64,000 nt of DNA from Aegilops tauschii subsp. strangulata (taxonomy: Eukaryota; Streptophyta; Magnoliopsida; Poales; Poaceae): contig NC_053036.3 in the NCBI RefSeq assembly GCF_002575655.3, positions 162,168,627 to 162,232,626 on the forward strand, read 5' to 3'. Position numbers and translations under genes: made by a program. How positions within the stretch are numbered: the stretch's first letter is position 1; every line of letters starts with the position of its first letter. The notes under the pieces are model-generated. The model worked only from the letters and a program-made list of their open reading frames with translations, was not told where the DNA came from and did not search any database. Below are positions 25,249 through 37,009 of this stretch, piece after piece.

Positions 25249-26578
25249 TGAAAGTGCTAGTTATCGACTAGAGGGGGTGAATAGGTGATTTTTATGAAAG
25301 TCTTCAAAACACGAGGTCTTTGAAGACAAACAATCAAATTGAACCTATATGATATGCTGCGGAAGAAAGACTACAGTAGACAGACCATAGTCAAGTAAGC
25401 AATATAATGAAAGCACAAAGACTAATAGCAACTAGGTAGTACAGATCGGAATGGAAGACAGAATGAAGCCAAACATGTAATAGGCTACGCACAGTGAAGT
25501 CAAACAGATCAGGCAAGCAAGCAATGACTTCACGAAGACAAACTAAAATGTAAAGAATGTAGGGATAGAACCAGTAGCTTGGTGAAGACAAGGATTTGGT
25601 AGACCAGTTCCAGTTGCTGTGACAACTGTATGTCTGGTTAGGGAGGCTGAGATTGATCTCAGAAGACCGTGTCTTCACCTTATTCCACTTGAGCGAAGGA
25701 CACCCAGTCCTCGCCCAATCACTCTGGTAAGTCTTCAAGGTAGACTTCCACTTCACAGACTCCGTTCATTGGCGATACACAATGACTCTTGGATCCTCAG
25801 AACGTGACGCCTAACCGGCTGGAGGATACATGGTCCTCAAGTGTAACAAGTCTTCAGGTCACACGGACAGAAAGACTTCAGTGATGCCTAACACTCTTTG
25901 GCTCTCGGTGTTTTGGGCTTTGTCCTCGCAAGGATCTCTCTGAAAGGCTTCGAAGGTGGGTTGCGCTCAAACGACAAAAGTCGTGCACTAACTCTGAGTA
26001 GCCACCAATTTATGGTGTAGGGGGTGGGCTATTTATAGCCAGGAGGCAACCCAACATGATATGTCTGAAATGACCCTGGGTAACTAAGGAACCGACACGT
26101 GTCCAATGGTCGGATTTCAAACACACGCGGCAGCTTGGCTTAGGCTACAAGCAAAGCTGACTCATCCAACTCTGGATAAGATTTGCTCTCATTGTCTTCA
26201 CTCGAAGACATAGGATTTGGGTTGAGCATCACGCCAGTCTTCTGACTTTGTTCACTTGGACCCCACTTAACAGTTCGGTGGTTCCTATGATTCAATAAAG
26301 AAGAAAAGGAAACTACGAAAGAAACCATGTCTTCGCATTCCATAGTCTTCAAGTGAATGTCTTCACACGTCATTATCTTCAACGTGAATGTCTTCATGAA
26401 CCACCATGGTCTTCAATGTCTTCATACATTTTTAGGGGTCATCTCTGGTAGCTAAACTAAATCAATGAGGGACTACTATCTATGTTATCCTACAGTTCTC
26501 ACAAACACATTAGTCCCTCAACCATGTTTGTCGTCAATACTCCAAAACCAACTAGGGGTGGCACTAGATGCACTTACA
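25249..26578 (-). repeat. Element C 5' LTR
   Basis: A 1330 bp LTR lies on the minus strand, with ends TGTAAGTGC (at 26578) and GCACTTTCA (at 25249). A cluster of GTCTTC hexamers fills 26190-26425, upstream of the TATA-like box at 26029-26037 in the direction of transcription. Short frames inside the LTR are not supported as genes. Confidence 0.87.
26029..26037 (-). promoter_or_regulatory. TATA box of the element C LTR
   Basis: The minus strand reads TATAAATAG inside GGCTATAAATAGCCC, mid-LTR, which is the expected position for a copia promoter. Confidence 0.6.
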
Positions 26579-27712
26579 ACTTTGTTTCAAACCAAACTCA
26601 AATTCAAATTTAAAAATGCAAGTCAAAAATTTATTTCTTCAAACAGTAAACTAAAATGTTCACATTATCCTATAAATTCCCTTGATCATTGTCATGTTGA
26701 AACTAGCCTCATTTGAATTCCCAAAATGTCCCTGAGAACTAATTTAGTGGTCCAGCAACAATTAAATTGGCCTTTTCAATTTCTAAAAATGGTTAGACAA
26801 CTCCTTTTGACCCCAAACTTTTTGTTCCATCTCAAGATATTGTGTTAGAATTAGTGCCAAGTTTTGTTCCAAACAAAAATCATTTGGTACTAAAAGAAAA
26901 CACAAAATAGTCAAAAATTAGGAAAAGAAAAAAGAAAATGTAAACAACTACTGTGGACTGGTCCGTAAGTGCACAATGCACGGCCTAGCCCAACAGCCGG
27001 TCGTCTTCAACCCTGTCCACGGGGGCGCGGTGGACGCCGTCGGCACGTCCGTGGCGTGGATCCGCCACGGGGCGGCCATCCACAGGCCCCCCAGCTTTCC
27101 TATACGAGCCCGTCGGCCCCCTGCCAACCCTAGACCACCACTTCCCCCTCCAAGCGCTGCCTTCTTCTTCCCCACAGACCCGAGCCGCCGTCGCCATGCC
27201 GCACTGCGCCCGCGTGCCCACCGTCCTCCCCGGAGCCAGGGATCGTGTCCAGCCACTCCGCCCACGTTGTCTTCATTGTCTACACCAGCAGCTGGAGGCG
27301 GGGAAGCCCCATCGACGTCGCCCACAACCCGTCTTCTCCAACTGTGGTCGCCACTGCTCACCTTGAGTCGCCACCTCTAGTGCTTCCCCAAGCTCGTTGA
27401 CCTCCCCTTCCGCACCACTGTGAGCCAGCGTCCTTCCCCCTCTCTTTGGCTTGATCTGTAGCTGCCGCTTGCTGTTACCGTTACCGTTGCTACGGCCGCC
27501 GTCGTAAAGCTCACCACCGTAGCCACTGCATACCTACCGAGCGCACCAGCTTGCTTAGGGCCTCGCGGTGATGTTGTCTGAGCCCTCAGATTAGCTTGTC
27601 TCACGCCGCAACGTTGAACCCCCACCTGCCCGTGTTTCGGACGCCGCCTTAGCTCACCATCGGCGCTGTTTACGACCTCCCCAGCTCGCGCGTTTGGCTC
27701 CATTAGATGCAC
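26579..27712. other. Unclassified stretch between elements C and D
   Basis: The first 350 bp is AT-rich, with phrases typical of Triticeae LTR U3 regions. From about 26975 to 27700 it becomes GC-rich and codes for Pro/Ala/Arg-rich strings in several frames on both strands, none with a recognisable domain. It may be a leader or LTR of an older retrotransposon that received both C and D. It could also be a fragment of a host 5' region, but I see no support for that. The last bases TGCAC (27708-27712) would be element D's target-site duplication. Confidence 0.4.
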
Positions 27713-29125
27713 TGATAACCCACAAGTATATGGGATCGCAACAGTTTTAGAGGGTAGAGTATTCAACCCAAATTTATAGATTCGACACAAGGGGAGCCAA
27801 AGAATATTTGCAAGTATTATCAGCTGAGTTGTCAATTCAACCACACCTGGAGATTAAATATCTGCAGCAAAGTGATCAGTAGCACAGTAGTATGATAGTT
27901 TTGATAGTAGTGGTAACAACAATAGTAACGGTAACAGTGATAGCAATGATTTTGTAGCAGTTGTAACCGTAACAACAGTGGTAGTAACTTAGCAAGAACA
28001 ATATGTAGGAAATTCATAGGCATTGGATCGGTGGATTCATTGGATGATATTCATCATATAACAGTCATAACCTAAGGCGATACAAAACTAGCTCTAGTTC
28101 ATAAATATAATGTAGGCATGTATTTCGTAAATAGTCATACGTGCTTATGGAAAGAACTTGTATGACATCTTTTGTCCTACCCTCCCGTGGCAGCAGGGTC
28201 CATAAGGAAACTAAGGGATACTAAGGCCTCCTTTTAATATAGAACCGGAACAAAGCATTAACACATAGTGAATGCATGAACTCCTCAAACTACGGTCATC
28301 ACCGAAAAGTATCCCAATTACTGTCACACTGGGGTTTACAAATCATAACACGTAATAGGTGAATATGACTTGCAAGATCAGATCTAGAATATAGATATAA
28401 TGGTGAAAACATAAACGGTTTAGATCTGAAACCATGGCACCCGGGCCCAAAGTGACAAGCATTAAGCATGGCAAAGTCATAACAACATCAATCTCAGAAC
28501 ATAATGGATACTAGGGATCAAACCCTAACAAAACTAACTCGATTACATGATGAATCTCATCCAACTCCACACCAACCAGCGAGCCTATGATGGAATTACT
28601 CACTCCCGGTGGGGAGCATCATGGAGTTGGCGATGAAGGAGGGTTGGTGATGATGAAGATCGAATATCCCCCTCTCCGGAGCCCCAAACGGACTCCAGAT
28701 CTGGCCTCCTGATGAAGAACAGGAGGCGGCGGTGGCTCCGTATTGTGAAATGCGATGAAACTTCCCCCGGTTTTTCTCTCCAAATATGGGTATTTAAGGA
28801 GTTGGAATTAGTGTCTGCGGGGCCACCAGGTGGGCACAACTCACCTGGGTGCGCCTGGAGGGGGTGGCGCGCCCTGGTGGGTTGTGCTCAACCAGGGGCG
28901 CCCCTCTGATGGTTCTTGGCTCTAGTATTTTATATATATTCTGAAATAATTCTCCAAAAAGTTTTGGTCCAATCCGAGAACTTTTATTTCTGCACAAAAA
29001 ACAACACCATGGTAATTCTGCTGAAAACATCGTCAGTCCGGGTTAGTTTCATTCAAATCACGCAAACTAGAGTCCAAAACAAGAGGAAACACATTAGCAA
29101 AAGTAGATACGACGAAGACATATCA
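27713..29125 (-). repeat. Element D 3' LTR
   Basis: A 1413 bp LTR beginning TGATAACCCACAAG and ending AAGACATATCA on the plus strand. It is recognisably related to the two LTRs of E over its whole length but with many substitutions. Its leader GC-rich block lies at about 28825-28905. Confidence 0.88.
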
Positions 29126-29139
29126 ACTCCCCCAAGCTT
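29126..29139 (-). other. Element D polypurine tract
   Basis: The minus strand reads AAGCTTGGGGGAGT, directly beside the LTR. Confidence 0.83.
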
Positions 29140-31305
29140 AAACCTTTGCTTGTCCTCAAGCAATTCAGTTGATAAACTGAAAGTGAAAAAGAAAAACTTT
29201 TACGAACTATTTTGCTCTTATTTACATAATAAGTTTAAGTAGCACCCAGGTTTTCAGCAAAGATCATGGCCAACCATATCATCAATAACTCTTAAAAATT
29301 ATATTAACTCATATCAATGGCATAATCAACTAGCGAGCAATAATAAGATATCTCAAATGCCAACACTTTTTCAAAGCAATCATGATATAATATGACAACA
29401 GTGGTATCTCGCTAGACCTTTCTAAGACCGCAAAACATAAATGCAGAGCACCTCCAAAGTTCAAGCAGCGACTAAACATTGTAATTCATGGTAGAAAAGA
29501 TCCAGTCATGATGCATCCAACATTAACTATACACAATGCATGAGGATGAAAATAGTGCTCCCAGATCTGGCGCTTATTTGAGAAGGTGACGACTCAACAT
29601 AAAATTAAATAGATAGTCCCTTCGCAGAGGGAAGCAGGGATTTGTAGAGGTGCCCGAGCTCAAAGTTTTAAAAACAGAGATAAATGAAATTTTGGGGATT
29701 GCACCATTCCTGTTTACTGCACGACCAAAAGTTATCAATATCTTTCATGCTAAACACATTAGTGGCGGTTCCCAAGTGATAAAATTAAAGGTTTACTCCC
29801 CCTCCACCAACAAACACACAGCATGGCTAGCCGAATCCACGGGTACCGTCCATACCAACAACAATCCTGGGGGAGTTTTGTTTAATTATTTGCAATTTTT
29901 GAATTCGGGACTGGGAATCCCTATTACCGCCCCTCTCGTGCAAGGACGGGTGAATAAACACTCATCATGAGAATAACCCGCTTAGCATGGAAGATACCGA
30001 CTACCCCCGGTCGCTCTATGAACAATCCAGGCACACAAAACAGATGTTTATTTGAAGTTTTTTAGAGGTGGCACATGCAAATTTACTTAGGACGGCAGGG
30101 TAATACCGCGTATAGGTAGATATGGTGGACCCATCTGGAATAACTTGGGTTTAAAGGTTTTTGATGCATAAGCAGTATTTCCGCTTACTACAGGCGAAGG
30201 CTAGCAAATAGGTTGAGAAGCAGCCAGCTAGAGATCGAAAACGGTCATGAACATGCATTATGAATAATGAACATTGGATACTAGCACGAGTAGGATATGG
30301 ACACCATGAACATAAATATCATAGAAGCTATGTTGGTTTTGATTCAACGAAGCCAAGTCAAGCCACTTGAAACATTCAGAGGAGGATACCATATCACAAT
30401 CATTTTAACGCAATGTCAACATCCAAGATAAATCATTATCCACTCCTAGATACTTAAGCATGGCATGAGAAACTATAGTCTCTAATTGTCATTGCAAACA
30501 TGTTTGATCATAATATGTTGAATCATGGATACTAGGTTAAAATATTTAGAAAAACAAAACAAGTTGAGTTCATACTCGTTTCTCTCTGCCACAGCCAGTT
30601 CATCAAATATCGTCATTATTGCCTTTCACTTGCACGACTGAATGATATGAAAATAATAATAGTGCAAAAGTGCCGTGGACTAAGCTGGAATCTGCAAAAA
30701 ATTTACTCAAAAAGGAGAAGACAAAGCAATTTGGGCTCTTTGTTAGATTGACAATAATGCGTATGAGAGCCACTCAACATTTTTATCGTGGTCTTCTCCT
30801 CGGTATGACTCAACAGAAAGGAAAAGAAATCTAGAGAAACACACTGAAATATTTTTAGAGTTTTTAGCTTTTCTTTAAGAAAGCAAATTAAAGGAAGAAA
30901 AACAAAGACGAGAAAAACTATTTACACGGGACAACTCCCAACAAGCAAGAAGAAGAATTGAGAAATCTTTTGGGTTTTCTTTAATACTACAACTAATTAA
31001 ACTAGAAAGAAAAACTGAAAAGAAGCAAGAAATATTTTTGGGTTTTCTCAAAGTTTTTAAAACTCACAAGAAGAAAGCGAGAGAAATAAATCTAGCATGG
31101 ATAATACAATGAAAAAGTGTGAACACCGACAACTGGAATAAAATGTGTGAGCATGAATAAAATCTCAGTGGAAACACGTACTCCCCCAAGCTTAGGCCTT
31201 TGCCCTAGCTTGGTAATCACCATCTGCTGCCTGCATAGTAGTCGGAGTGGTAGCTCACGGAGGCTCTTGGTGCAACCACCTCAGTCCACCGAGCTGCCTC
31301 GATCT
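29140..31305 (-). other. Element D 3' non-coding internal region
   Basis: Over 2 kb of AT-rich DNA without a supported gene. It aligns by eye with the corresponding region of E (37010-39097), including strings such as GAGAAGACAA...GCAAT.TGGGCTCTT and ACTCCCCCTCCACCAACA. An internal polypurine motif ends it at 31180-31193. Confidence 0.7.
31180..31193 (-). other. Internal polypurine-tract-like motif in element D
   Basis: The minus strand reads AAGCTTGGGGGAGT, identical to the terminal tract at 29126-29139 and 2054 bp upstream of it. It lies just downstream of the third ORF. Confidence 0.65.
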
Positions 31306-31933
31306 CTACGCGCATGCCTCGCTCTCCAGAACAAAAAATCTTCCTCTCCTGTCATAATCAAAGAGAGCAGGCGCAAGCAACGCAATATGCACAATGGTTT
31401 CATTACTGAACCTCGGGTTATAGGTATAATCAGTGATTTTACCCTTAAGGAACTTATGGCGCTTCATTGCCTCAAAGTCTAAGTACTGAGTAGGTAAGAT
31501 GGGGTCATAAGGAAGAGGTGTAACAGCGACCTCTTTGGCTAAACGAGAAGCATAAATTCCACCATAGAAATAGCCACTACCAGCGTTATGTTGCAACCTA
31601 CGTGTAACAATCACTCCAAGGTTATAACTTTTAATTCTGGTCAAGGTAGTGTGTATAAAGCTCAAGTCGGGAGCACATAATGTGATACAATCTTGCTTGC
31701 CCATGATGCATTTGCCATTAAAGAGTGCAAGGTATTGAATGGATGGGAAATGAATACTTTTTATTCTACCTTGTGTCACTCCTCTATCCTCACGTAACAA
31801 AGACTAGTCAAGGATGTCTCATATTCAGATCTTGGTGGTTCGTCTAGCGAGCCCCAAAATGGAATTTTGCAGATATTAGAAAACATCTCTAGAGGCATGG
31901 TAAAAGGATTATCAAACAGGTTAAATGAGAGCT
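31306..31933 (-). pseudogene. Element D third ORF, C-terminal part (Athila ORF-1-like)
   Basis: The minus strand encodes about 165 residues from near 31800 to 31306 (IHFPSIQYLALFNGKC...FYGGIYASRLAKEV). The more N-terminal part continues in a different frame up to the junction at 31933 (PFTMPLEMFSN). It matches the same positions of element E's protein at 39098-39961 (SIHFPAINYFDIFIGRC, FGGIYATRLANYL), so the pair defines one family. The family resembles the plant-specific Athila ORF-1-type proteins, whose function is unknown. It has no catalytic motif that I recognise. The frame change near 31800 and the truncation make it a pseudogene. Confidence 0.7.
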
Positions 31934-33294
31934 TGCGTTCGTTTTTTCCTTGAAGAGGAAAGGGTGATGCAGCATAGTAGAGATAAGAATTTCCCTTAGT
32001 TAAGAACCAGGGTTATCAATCCAGTAGGAGAAACGCGCAAGTCCCAATAGATGCACCAGCACAAACAATCAAACACTTGCACCCAACGCGATAAAGGGGT
32101 TGTCAATCCCTTCACAATCACTTGCAAAGGTGAGATCTGGTAGAGATAGATAAAACTAAACAAAAGATAAAATATATTTTTGGGTTTTTGGTTTTTAGAT
32201 CTGAAAATAAAAGATTGCAAAATAGTAGATCGAAAACTAATATGATGGAAAATAGACCCAGGGGCCATAGGTTTCACTAGAGGCTTCTCTCATGAAGGCA
32301 AATAATACGGTGGGTGAACAAATTACTGTCGAGCAATTGATAGAAAAGCGCAAACTTATGACGATATCCAAGGCAATGATTATGCATATAGGCATCACGT
32401 CCGTGTCAAGTAGACCGACTCCTGCCTGCATCTACTACTATTACTCCACACATCAACCGCTATCCAGCATGCATCTAGAGTATTAAGTTCATAAAGAATG
32501 GAGTAACGCCTTAAGTAAGATGACATGATGTAGAGGAATAAACTCAAGCAATATGATGAAAACCCCATCTGTTTATTCTCAATGGCAACTAGTCAATATG
32601 TGTCTCGCTACCCATACTTTGTCACTGGGTGAAATCACGCAAGATTGAACCCAAAGCTAAGCACCTCTCCCATTGCAAGAAAAACCAATCTAGTTGGCCA
32701 AACCAAACCGGTGATTCGAAGAGAAATACAAACATATGAAATCATGCATATAAGAATTCAGAGAAGATTCAAATAATATTCATAGATAAGCTGATCATAA
32801 ACCCACAATTCATCAGATCTCGACAAACACACCGCAAAAGAAGATTACATCGGATACATATCCAAGAACATCAAGGAGAACATGGTATTGAGAATCAAAG
32901 AGAGAGAAGAAGCCATCTAGCTACTAGCTATGGACCTGTAGGTCTGTGGTAAACTACTCATGCTTCATCGGAAGGGCAATAGGGTTGATGTAGATGCCCT
33001 CCGTGATCGAATCCCCCTCCGGCAGGATGCCAGAAAAGGCCCCAAGATGGGATCTCACGGGAACAAAAGGTTGCGATGGTGGAAAAGTGTTTTCGTGGAT
33101 GCTTCTGAGGGTTTTGGAATATATGTGAATATATAGGATGAAGAGCTAGGTCAGGGGAGTCGCGAGGGGTCCACAAGGTAGGGTGCCCCCCTTAGTGCAC
33201 GCCCTCCACCCTTGCCACCGCCTCGTGGCTCTTCTGACTTGGACTCCATGTCCCGTGAGTGTCTTCTAGTCCAAGAAAAATCATCGTGAAGTTT
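31934..33294 (-). repeat. Truncated Athila-like LTR (F1)
   Basis: It begins TGCGTTCGTTTTTTCC on the plus strand, against element D, and follows the order of LTR 54185-55744 for about 1.36 kb. It stops near 33294 before the last 240 bp or so, including the TGATACG end. It differs from 54185-55744 at many positions and the flanking 5-mers do not match (GAGCT versus ACTGC), so the two are not the LTRs of one insertion. It is either a solo LTR or a 3' LTR whose other part is lost. Confidence 0.75.
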
Positions 33295-34480
33295 TAGCAA
33301 TTAACTTAAGCTAACTAACTCCGTTAATTAGTATCGACACTGACAGGCTGGCCCCATCTGCTAATAAACCTAATTAGGATTAGTTAAACCCGTTGTTAGA
33401 ATGTGTGTCACTGCGCACTGGGTCCCACTGGGCCCGGTTGACCAGTCAACCTGTTGACTGGGCTAGCCCAGTCAATGACAGGTGGGTCCCTATTGACCCA
33501 GGTTACCAGTCAACTGGTCAATAGTTGACCTGCTGACTCAGCAGGCTGGCCCCACATGTCAGCCACACACGCACATCTATGGGTACACTTTTTGTGTACC
33601 CATAGCAATTTAATAAATTCGAATCAAATTAATTCCAGAAATTCAAAAATCATTTAAAACTTTGAAAAATCATATAAATTAATTCGTAAGTCAGACGAAA
33701 ATGATTTACATATGAAAGTTGCTCAGAAAAATGTAACGAATCTGAATATGCTATCCAATCATCTGTCACATGCCTTTAGCATGATGAACATGGACCCTTC
33801 CCCTCCGATTCATCTGTCCGAAAACAACCAAAAGCTGGGAAAACATTCTCAGATGTTTTCCCGCTTTCTTTGTAACGTGTAGCACGGCGTTAGGTCAACC
33901 CTAGCACAGCTTATTGCCGTGCCATGCTTCGTGAATCATTTGATTGCTTTATATTTAGTGTCCCCCCCTCTTCTTCTCCGGTAGACCCCGAGGCCGATGA
34001 CGATGCCATGACGATGCCAGGCAAGCAAACCCCCTTGATCATTCCTATATCGCCCATTCCATTCTCTCTCATGCTTGCATTAGATTTTGCTATTGTAATT
34101 GATTGCTCCTATTCTAATGCATAGCCTGCTTTTGTAACCTGCTTTTGTACCTTACCTGCCTATCCTATATGCTTAGTATAGGTTGGTTAGTGATCCATCA
34201 GTGACCCCTCACCTTGTCCCTGTTGCCCCCGCTGGATTACCAAATGACTCGATCAACATGATCGACGTCCAGAGACCGACACATCACCTCACACCCCCTT
34301 AGTTGTACGACTATGCAGAGTTACTATCGAGTGCCGAGGGTGATACCTTGTTTAGCACTTCTGATGAGATCTCTGTAGTGTAGCTAATCTGTCATGATTT
34401 ACGGAGGGTGATTCCTCCTTCACCACTCCCGATAACGACTCTGTCGTTCAACACCTCAAGTGTGAACCCGCGAGGGTGAT
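33295..34480. repeat. Gypsy LTR/leader fragment G, left part
   Basis: The sequence changes abruptly near 33295 to a block with many TGACC/GGTCA and GTTGACTGG strings (33420-33560). A leader-like stretch and an ending with repeated GAGGGTGAT and ACTCCCGATAACGACTCTGTCG follow. I recognise this composition from long LTRs of Triticeae gypsy elements that start TGTGACGCC on the other strand. It stops at element H (34481), and its presumed continuation is 50385-50841. No gene is supported within it; the frame at 33924-34124 is LTR sequence. Confidence 0.55.
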
Positions 34481-34955
34481 TGTCGGTGTCAAAACCGGCC
34501 GATCTCGGGTAGGGGGTCCCGAACTGTGCATGTGAGGATTGAAGGTAACAAGGGACAAAGGGGACACGATGTTTACCCAGGTTCGGGCCCTCTTAATGGA
34601 GGTAAAACCCTACGTCCTGCTTGATTATCTTTGATGAGTATAGGGGTTACAAGAGTTGATCTACCTCGAGATCGTAATGGCTAAACCCTAGCTGTCTAGC
34701 CTATATGAATTCTGATAGCCTCTACGGACTAAACCCTCTGGTTTATATACACACTGGAGGGGCCTAGGGTTGTACAGAGTCGGTTTGTAGAGGAAGGAAA
34801 TTACATATTCGGACACCAATCTTGCCATCCACGCATAGGAGAGTCCTATCCAGACACGGGGGAAGGTCTTCTGCCTTGTATCTTCATGGCCCATCAGTCC
34901 GGCCCATATCACACAGCCCGGACACCCGAGGACCCCCTAATCCAGGACTCCCTCA
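34481..34955 (-). repeat. Element H 3' LTR
   Basis: Plus-strand ends are TGTCGGTGTCAAAACC and AGGACTCCCTCA, a regular TG...CA pair. A TATA-like TATATAAAC lies on the minus strand at 34741-34749. The minus strand just inside reads GGTTCAGGGGCTAC, a plausible polypurine tract, which fixes the orientation. Confidence 0.8.
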
Positions 34956-35387
34956 GTAGCCCCTGAACCAGTCTCCAATGACAAGATATTCGGCACGCGG
35001 GTTATCTATGACATTGTAAGGCGGGTTCCTCCTCCTCAGTACTTCAAAGCAGTCTTCTGAATAAAAGAACTATATTCGGCTCTGTATAATAGTCACAACC
35101 CTTAGCCATGAAGGCAAGATACTTAATCAAGATAATATCTATCAACTGACAACTTTTCGGCGAAACGTCACGTCTGTCCTCTTAACATTTCGAACCGTTT
35201 TTTCACCTCCCGCTTCGTGTTTCGAGGCACATCCTCTATTGACATGACTTGTCAAAACATAGATCATGTCCGCTTATCGCGGGATCCTCATCAATACGGT
35301 TTTGGGTAATCCAACCGTGCCATTCGCACAACCCCTTGGGAACAGGCGAGTGTTAAGGCTTAAGGGTGGGCGTTTGAAATCCATTGC

Positions 35388-35397
35388 CTATATAAGG
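35388..35397 (+). promoter_or_regulatory. TATA-like box upstream of the opposite-strand ORF of H
   Basis: CTATATAAGG lies 111 bp before the ATG at 35508. It is followed by a pyrimidine-rich leader (CCCTCTTTTCTCCCC...). This looks like a plant core promoter for the plus-strand ORF, separate from the LTR promoter. Confidence 0.55.
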
Positions 35398-35507
35398 GGA
35401 TAAAGATCCCTCTTTTCTCCCCACGCCTTCTTCCTTCTCTTGTTTTCCCGTCCTCAAGCTCCAGCGCCAAAGCTTCAGTCTTTCCACCGCCACCAACTTC
35501 TCCAGCC

Positions 35508-35591
35508 ATGTCCCAATCTGGTTCAAAGGGCAAGTGGGAGGCCTCCTCCGTCACGGAGAAGGACGTAAAGGAGCACCGGGAGGCGGGGTAT
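35508..35591 (+). pseudogene. Opposite-strand ORF of H: first 28 codons, cut by element E
   Basis: The ATG at 35508 opens MSQSGSKGKWEAS... and the frame runs 28 codons to 35591, ending in the GGTAT duplication of element E. The same frame continues on the far side of E at 45084 without loss of phase. The ATG lies in a good context (GCCATGTCC) after the TATA-like box and leader. Confidence 0.8.
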
Positions 35592-36995
35592 TGATAACCC
35601 ACAAGTATAGGGGGTCGCAACAGTTTTCGAGGGTAGAGTATTCAACCCAAATTTATTGATTCGACACAAGGGGAGCCAAAGAATATTCTCAAGTATTAGC
35701 AGTTGAGTTGTCAATTCAACCACACCTGGATAACCTAGTATCTGCAGCAAAGTATTTAGTAGCAAAGTAATATGGAAGTAACAGTAATAGTGGCAAAAGT
35801 AATGGTAGCTGTTTTGTAGTGATTGTAACAGCAGCAACGGAAAAGTAACTAAGCAAAGAACAATATGTGAAAAGCTCGTAGGCATTGGATCGGTGATGGA
35901 GAATTATGCCGGATGCGATTATTCATGTAACAGTTATAACATAGGGTGACACAGAACTAGCTCCAGTTCATCAATGTAATGTAGGCATGTATTCCGAATA
36001 TAGTCATACGTGCTTATGGAAAAGAACTTGCATGACATCTTTTGTCCTACCCTCCCGTGGCAGCGGGGTCCTATTGGAAACTAAGGGATATTAAGGCCTC
36101 CTTTTAATAGAGTACCGGACCAAAGCATTAACACACAGTGAATACATGAACTCCTCAAACTACGGTCATCACCGGGAGTGGTCCCGATTATTGTCACTTC
36201 GGGGTTGCCGGATCATAAAACATAGTAGGTGACTAATGACTTGCAAGATAGGATCAAGAACTCACATATATTCATGAAAACATAATAGGTTCAGATCTGA
36301 AATCATGGCACTCGGGCCCTAGTGACAAGCATTAAGCATAGCAAAGTCATAGCAACATCAATCTCAGAACATAGTGGATACTAGGGATCAAACCCTAACA
36401 AAACTAACTTGATTACATGATAAATCTCATCCAACCCATCACCGTCCAGCAAGCCTACGATGGAATTACTCACGCACGGCGGTGAGCATCATGAAATTGG
36501 TGATGGAGGATGGTTGATGATGACGATGGCGACGGATTCCCCTCTCCGGAGCCCCGAAAGGACTCTAGATCAGCCCTCCCGAGAGAGATTAGGGCTTGGC
36601 GGCGGATCCGTATCATAAAACGCGATGAATCCTTCTCCCTGATTTTTTTCTCCCCAGACACGAATATATAGAGTTGGAGTTGAGGTCGGTGGAGCTCCAT
36701 GGGGCCCACGAGGCAGGGGGCGCGCCCAGGGGGGCAGGCGCGCCGCCCACCCTCGTGGACAGGGTGTGGGCTCCCTGGTCTTGATTCTTTCACCAGTATT
36801 TTTTATTATTTCCAAAAATAATCTCCGTGAAGTTTCAGGTCATTCCAAGAAATTTTATTTCTGCACAAATATAACACCATGGCAATTCTGCTGAAAACAG
36901 CGTCAGTCCGGGTTAGTTCCATTCAAATCATGCAAGTTAGAGTCCAAAACAAGGGCAAAAGTGTTTGCAAAAGTAGATACGACGGAGACGTATCA
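35592..36995 (-). repeat. Element E 3' LTR
   Basis: This is the direct repeat of 43693-45078, differing at few positions plus an 18 bp length difference in the GC-rich leader (about 36700-36765). TGATAACCCACAAG and GGAGACGTATCA form the ends. Confidence 0.94.
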
Positions 36996-37009
36996 ACTCC
37001 CCCAAGCTT
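36996..37009 (-). other. Element E polypurine tract
   Basis: The minus strand reads AAGCTTGGGGGAGT, directly adjoining the 3' LTR. Confidence 0.85.

Larger units (their letters stand above)
24148..26578 (-). mobile_element. Copia retrotransposon C, 5' part only
   Basis: The 5' LTR, primer-binding site and most of gag of a copia element lie on the minus strand. The element is cut at 24147 by insertion of element A, and the remainder should lie beyond the left edge of the window. The LTR starts TGTAAGTGCATCTAGTGCC at 26578. The 5 bases outside it, 26579-26583 (ACTTT), would be its target-site duplication. Confidence 0.88.
27713..31933 (-). mobile_element. Athila-like gypsy element D, 3' part only
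   Basis: Reading leftwards it contains part of an extra ORF, a non-coding region and a 3' LTR. It is cut at 31933 by the truncated LTR F1. The layout and sequence parallel the 3' half of element E: the same third ORF, an internal polypurine motif 2 kb upstream of the LTR, and the terminal tract. It is clearly diverged from E. Gag, protease and the 5' LTR are not seen. Confidence 0.85.

Noticed and set aside
26976..27380. A Pro/Ala-rich 134-residue frame as a possible host gene
   Set aside because: There are comparable frames on the other strand, no domain, and no start context or splice pattern. It looks like a GC-rich leader.
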